A program made the position numbers and the translations under genes. Under the pieces are notes generated by a model. That model made no database searches, was not told where the DNA came from, and saw only the letters and a list, made by a program, of their open reading frames with translations. A stretch of DNA of 64,000 nt from FEN-1191 sp036490715 (GTDB lineage: Bacteria > Pseudomonadota > Gammaproteobacteria > Steroidobacterales > Steroidobacteraceae). Shown here one piece after another: positions 60,355 through 64,000 of the stretch (the first letter of the stretch is position 1; each line of letters begins with the position of its first letter). The stretch spans positions 144,181-208,180 of the forward strand of contig DASXDL010000026.1 of the NCBI GenBank assembly GCA_036490715.1, read 5' to 3'.

Positions 60355-61188
60355 ATGTCTCCCCCCAAGACCCTCTTTATTACAGGCGTCAACAGCGGAC
60401 TTGGACGCGCGCTGGCCAAGCAGGCCTTAGCCAGCGGCCACCGTGTGGTTGGAACCGTGCGCAGCAGCGACGCAAAGCGGGATTTCGAGGCGCTAGAACC
60501 CGCGAAGGCCTTTGGTCGCGTACTGGATGTGACGCAATTCGATGCGATCGATGGCGCCGTGGCCGACGCCGAAGCCACGATCGGTCCGATCGACGTGCTG
60601 GTGAACAATGCCGGCTATGGGCACGAAGGCGTGATGGAGGAGTCGCCGCTGGCGGAAATGCGCCACCAATTCGACGTCAACGTGTTCGGCGCCGTCGCCC
60701 TGATGAAAGCGGTGCTTCCTCATATGCGCAAGCGCCGACACGGCCACATTCTTAACATCACCTCGATGGGGGGCTATATCACCATGCCCGGTCTGGCCTA
60801 CTACTGCGGCAGCAAGTTCGCGCTGGAAGGGATCTCCGAAGCGGTCGGAAAGGAGATGAAGCCGTTCGGAGTGTTCGTGACGGCCGTGGCACCCGGAGCA
60901 TTCCGGACCGATTGGGCCGGGCGTTCGATGGTGCGCACGCCGCGGACCATCAGCGACTACGACGCGCTCTTTGATCCTATTCGCAAGGGTCGCGAGGACA
61001 GGAACGGCAAACAGCTGGGCGATCCGGCGAAGGCCGCACAGGCCATGCTGACCATCATTGACAGTCCCTCCCCGCCTGCGCGGGTGCTGCTGGGTAGCGA
61101 TGCCCTGCGCCTGGTCCGGGAAAAGCTCACAGCAACGGCCGACGAGATTGCCCGGTGGCAGGCACTGACCCGATCGACCGACGGCTGA
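60355..61188 (+). CDS. SDR family oxidoreductase
   Basis: A 277-residue classical SDR: LFITGVNSGLGRALAKQAL (cofactor loop, from residue 7), LVNNAGYGHEG, the catalytic Ser in ILNITSMGG, and Tyr/Lys in YYCGSKFALEG. The Arg in GTVRSS favours NADP(H). The C-terminal LLGSDALRLVREKL is typical of the oxidoreductase group often annotated as 17-beta-hydroxysteroid-dehydrogenase-like. AGGAG lies before the ATG. Probably in one transcript with the membrane quinoprotein. Confidence 0.9.
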   Translation: MSPPKTLFITGVNSGLGRALAKQALASGHRVVGTVRSSDAKRDFEALEPAKAFGRVLDVTQFDAIDGAVADAEATIGPIDVLVNNAGYGHEGVMEESPLAEMRHQFDVNVFGAVALMKAVLPHMRKRRHGHILNITSMGGYITMPGLAYYCGSKFALEGISEAVGKEMKPFGVFVTAVAPGAFRTDWAGRSMVRTPRTISDYDALFDPIRKGREDRNGKQLGDPAKAAQAMLTIIDSPSPPARVLLGSDALRLVREKLTATADEIARWQALTRSTDG

Positions 61189-61484
61189 GTTCTGTGGGTC
61201 GCGCACGGATGATCCGGTTCACGTAATCAAATTAAGTAAAACTAGGAGGTCCGAGCACGCAAGAGTTCCTCGCCTCGTGACGATGGAAAGCTTCACGGGC
61301 CGCCCCCCAATCACGCTGCGTCTATCGATGTCCGTACCTCGGTACGTGCCGAGTCCTTAGGCCCCAGCCGGGTCACGCAGCTTTGTGCAGTCCCGTGATC
61401 CGCGTCGCGGACAGCGCGGCCGACGCTGCTAGGGTATCTATTCGTTGACGGTCCGGATCGAGCCGCGGAAGGGAGATTGTTCGC

Positions 61485-62060
61485 ATGATGACCGGTCTCG
61501 TATTAGCAGTGCTGCTGGTGCTGGCCATTGGCTATTTTGTCGGCCTCTATAACGGCCTGGTCAGGGTACGCGCGGACGTCAAGCTTGCCTGGTCCAATAT
61601 CGATGTGTTGCTGGTTCAGCGACACGACGAGTTGCCGAAACTGGTGGAAACCTGCAAGCAGTACCTGCAGTACGAACAACATACCCTCGAGCGAGTCATG
61701 GAAGCGCGCTCGGCGGTGGCGAGCGCCCGCGCCAGCGGTAGCGTCGCGGCGGTCGGCGCTGCCGAGTCCGGCATGCGCAGCGGACTGGCGGGCCTGTTCG
61801 CTGTAGCCGAACGCTATCCGAACCTGAAAGCCGACGAAGCGTTTCGGCACCTGCAACAGCGCATTACCGGGCTCGAACAGGCGATCGCGGATCGGCGCGA
61901 GATCTATAACGAGGCCGTCAATATCAACAATGTGCGTGTCGTGACATTCCCGGACTCCTTGATCGCGACGCGATATGGATTCAATGAATCGCAGCTGCTG
62001 AAGTTTGAAGCGGCCCAGAAGGCCGACGTCGACTTGAAGGCGCAATTCGCCGCCGGCTAA
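61485..62060 (+). CDS. LemA family membrane protein
   Basis: A 191-residue LemA protein: one N-terminal membrane helix (residues 3-22, GLVLAVLLVLAIGYFVGLYN), then an antiparallel helical bundle. Family signatures are YNGLVRVRADVKLAWSNIDV, RHDELPKLVETCKQYL, ERYPNLKADEAF and the closing YNEAVNINNVRVVTFP. The role of LemA is unclear; such proteins often sit beside GIDE-type membrane proteins, as here. AAGGGAG precedes the ATG. Confidence 0.93.
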   Translation: MMTGLVLAVLLVLAIGYFVGLYNGLVRVRADVKLAWSNIDVLLVQRHDELPKLVETCKQYLQYEQHTLERVMEARSAVASARASGSVAAVGAAESGMRSGLAGLFAVAERYPNLKADEAFRHLQQRITGLEQAIADRREIYNEAVNINNVRVVTFPDSLIATRYGFNESQLLKFEAAQKADVDLKAQFAAG

Positions 62061-62083
62061 AACTTAGCCCGCGGGGTTTCCTC

Positions 62084-62983
62084 GTGCACACCGCCCCATT
62101 TTTCTTCTACGTGCTGCTGGCTGGCGGCGCCGGCACGCTACTCGGCCTATACACGTTCTTCCGGCGATGGCGCGAACAGCGCCTGATCGAGGACACGCCG
62201 CAAGCGCGCGTCCGCTCGGCGCCGCAAGGATACGTAAAGCTCAGCGGCCACGCCCGCTCCGCCGACGGCAAGCCGCTGCATGCCCCGCTCACCGGGCGTA
62301 GCTGTGTGTGGTGGACTTACCGAGTCGAGCGGCGCGAACGCGACGGACTATTTGCAAATTCCTGGAGCTGCACCGATTCCGATACCAGCGAGCGACCGTT
62401 CTTACTCGCCGATGAGGACCAATACTGCCTGGTCGACCCACAAGGCGCCGAGGTCGAACCAAACGAGCGACGCCGGTGGCCCGGCAGTCGCTATAAATTC
62501 GACCAAAATTGCCGCTACATGGAAGCGATCCTGGCCGAGGACACGCCGCTCTGCATCTTGGGCGAATTGCGCGCCAACCACGGTTCGGTGACCAATACTA
62601 TCGACGAAGAGGCGGCCGCGCTCCTGAGCCAATGGAAGCAGGACCAGCCGGCACTGCTTAAGCGCTTTGACGCAAATCATGATGGCCACATAGATGCAGC
62701 CGAGTGGGAGGTCGCCCGGGCCGCCGCCGTCGCCCAAGCGCAGCACAATAAAGTGCACGAGCCGCCGGGGGTACGGGTCAACGTCCTCGCCAAACCGGGC
62801 GGCAGCCAGCCGTTTGTCATTGCCGAGTGCTCGGTGGGTCAACTGGCCCACCTCGAGCAATGGCGCGCCAGGGCGGGTCTGGCGCTCACGCTGCTGTCAC
62901 TGGTGGCCATCGGGTATGCGCTTGCACACATACGCGCCGAGGATGCGTCGGCCGCCGCTCAAGCAGTAGTGACCGAGCGCTGA
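62084..62983 (+). CDS. GIDE-domain membrane protein with an EF-hand loop
   Basis: A 299-residue protein with N- and C-terminal membrane helices (about 5-24 and 264-283) and a GIDE-like (PF12483) beta domain between: VKLSGHARSADGKPLHAPLTGR, CVWWTYRVERRER, and SYKF-like SRYKFDQNCRYMEAIL, ILGELR (fragments). After it a canonical EF-hand loop, DANHDGHIDAAE (residues 196-207), lies in a helix-loop-helix. The metal should be Ca2+, though lanthanides bind the same loops. The start is a GTG at 62084, 23 bases after the LemA stop. In eukaryotes GIDE is part of a ubiquitin ligase; no RING is present here. Confidence 0.8.
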   Translation: MHTAPFFFYVLLAGGAGTLLGLYTFFRRWREQRLIEDTPQARVRSAPQGYVKLSGHARSADGKPLHAPLTGRSCVWWTYRVERRERDGLFANSWSCTDSDTSERPFLLADEDQYCLVDPQGAEVEPNERRRWPGSRYKFDQNCRYMEAILAEDTPLCILGELRANHGSVTNTIDEEAAALLSQWKQDQPALLKRFDANHDGHIDAAEWEVARAAAVAQAQHNKVHEPPGVRVNVLAKPGGSQPFVIAECSVGQLAHLEQWRARAGLALTLLSLVAIGYALAHIRAEDASAAAQAVVTER

Positions 62984-63117
62984 CGAGCTGTCAAAGCCCT
63001 GCGCGGCCGCGGCAATGCGGTAGCGGCGCAGCAATCAACGCGCTAAGAAAGCTAAGATGGGGCGACGTCTTGCGCTACCCCTTGAGACCGTCGCGCCCGC
63101 TCTTCCGGTATTCAGGC

Positions 63118-63381
63118 ATGCTGCTCAACCCGAATGCGTCCGTAGAGATCCTGCAGCTGCCGGACGGCCGAGTCTGTCTGATCGTCGATGAGATGCTTCT
63201 CGAGCCAGACAGTCTCGTACAGTTCGCGGCCACCCGGCGCGACGCCTTTCGTGCGGGTCTCCATTGGCAACTTCCGGGACCGCCCGGCTATTTCAGTGGG
63301 ATATATCTATACCCCCCAGTACAAAATCGAGCAGTTCACGAGTACCGGGCGCTTGATGCTCGAGCCGGAAGAATTGTTTAG
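63118..63381 (+). pseudogene. Possible truncated DUF6445-like fragment
   Basis: From the ATG at 63118 an 87-residue frame begins LLNPNASVEILQLPDGRVCL followed by IVDEMLLEPDSLVQFAATRR, similar to the N-terminus of DUF6445-type proteins. It then loses likeness and stops. Another + frame (63188-63664) stays open, but its translation shows no match and no good start. A gene broken by frameshift is possible. Confidence 0.3.
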
Positions 63382-63949
63382 AGAGGCCAGCTGGTTCTCT
63401 GTGCTCGTGGGGCAAAATCACATGCCACGCGATTACAGCCCGCTGCTGGACGCGGAATCAACGAGCACCAACGCCCAGGCTTTGTCGGAGCAGCGAAGAG
63501 TATTGGCGTCCGCGGTTGCGGCAATTCCAATGCATGCCGATATTCTCAAACGAATCGTCAACGCGAAGGTCGCCAAGGCGCGTGATGTCGCCATCGATGA
63601 GCGCTGCGGATTAGCCGCGCGCTCGGTAGTTTTCGCTGCGCTCTCCACGCGGCTCTGTTTTTAAGCTCAAGCGAGCATTCAGCGCCGCATCATCCGATCA
63701 CGCTGGCCAGCGGCTGATACGACGCGCGTTTCCTTTGACCGCTCACCGCGCGTCATTCTTCCGATCAGCAGTGATTCATCACGCGCGCGCGTTGTCGCGT
63801 GCGTTGCATAGATCGTTATTTGCCGTTGATCTTCACTTGAAGCGCGCTCGCTCGTTTTAGCGCGCAAAGGCCTATTTCCTCGTCGCCATCCAGCGACGTG
63901 TGCAGCTGCGGACACTTTGAGCACAGCTTCTCCAGGGTGTGTACTGGCC
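63382..63949. other. Region before the riboswitch, no gene supported
   Basis: Only the unsupported + frame to 63664 covers part of it. From 63665 to 63949 no coding pattern is seen; this should contain the promoter that drives the riboswitch at the right edge. Confidence 0.4.
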
Positions 63950-64000
63950 TCGCACTGTAAGGGCAAACCCGTCGTAAGGCGGGGACGCAAAGCCTCCGGT
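63950..64000 (+). ncRNA. Cyclic di-GMP-I (GEMM-I) riboswitch, cut by window end
   Basis: CGCACTGTAAGGGCAAACC, a P1b-type hairpin ACCCGTC-GTAA-GGCGGGG with a GNRA loop, and GGGACGCAAAGCCTCCGG match the conserved ligand-binding core of the c-di-GMP-I aptamer. The second stem and the regulated gene lie beyond position 64000. The regulated gene reads on the + strand. Confidence 0.92.

Noticed and set aside
60475..60490. GCGACGCAAAGCGGG resembling the riboswitch core
   Set aside because: It is inside the SDR coding sequence and lacks the paired GGGCAAACC segment.
63188..63664. 158-codon + strand frame before the riboswitch
   Set aside because: No family likeness, no good start and mixed codon use; only the first part of a different frame (63118-63381) resembles a known protein family.

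Overview
The window is high-GC DNA from a Gram-negative bacterium. TonB-dependent uptake, UrcA, DUF4142 and LemA family proteins, LytTR and NarL-type two-component systems and clear Shine-Dalgarno sites suggest a proteobacterium, perhaps a soil or water gammaproteobacterium near Xanthomonadales/Nevskiales. That placement is inference: there is no rRNA or other strong taxonomic marker. No tRNA, CRISPR array, insertion sequence or phage gene was found.

Positions 1-16.7 kb hold a carbohydrate block: a cut GH3 beta-glucosidase, a glycoamylase-fold GH144-like enzyme, a GH15 glucoamylase-type enzyme, an SbmA/YddA-type exporter with an eroded ATPase site, an S15/CocE-type hydrolase, and a GH94 enzyme resembling 1,2-beta-oligoglucan phosphorylase. 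Together they suggest use of beta-1,2-glucan. Two divergent caspase-fold proteins and an OmpA-like lipoprotein lie inside the block. Positions 17-31.7 kb are mixed: a large Fn3/propeller lipoprotein, an AA12-type PQQ sugar dehydrogenase, a LytS/LytTR pair, a spermidine-synthase-like membrane protein, several oxidoreductases and a secreted HbpS-like protein. Positions 31.7-37 kb form a tight five-gene catabolic operon: MetE/epoxyalkane-CoM-transferase-like protein, NCS1 permease, carboxymuconolactone decarboxylase family protein, beta-hydroxyacid dehydrogenase and MFS importer.

The centrepiece (37-50.4 kb) is a lanthanide-type methanol dehydrogenase locus. XoxF has the Asp-x-Asp signature. It is followed by a XoxJ-like binding protein fused to ankyrin repeats, a cytochrome c, two PQQ-alcohol-system proteins (TIGR03863-like and TIGR03866-like), and a histidine kinase/LuxR regulator pair. 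On the other strand are a TonB-dependent receptor and a second beta-propeller protein with an Asp-rich loop. A 13-bp palindrome, GGGA-N5-TCCC, lies about 90 bp before both xoxF and the receptor gene, just before the kinase gene, and in a one-mismatch form just after the regulator. It is a candidate operator for this regulon.

Positions 50.4-64 kb hold a decayed paralogue beside its intact copy, an APC permease whose conserved N-terminus has no ordinary start codon, a cytochrome P460, a hydrolase/adenylation-PCP reading frame broken by one in-frame TGA, a membrane-anchored quinoprotein without the lanthanide signature, a LemA/GIDE pair, and a c-di-GMP-I riboswitch cut by the right edge.
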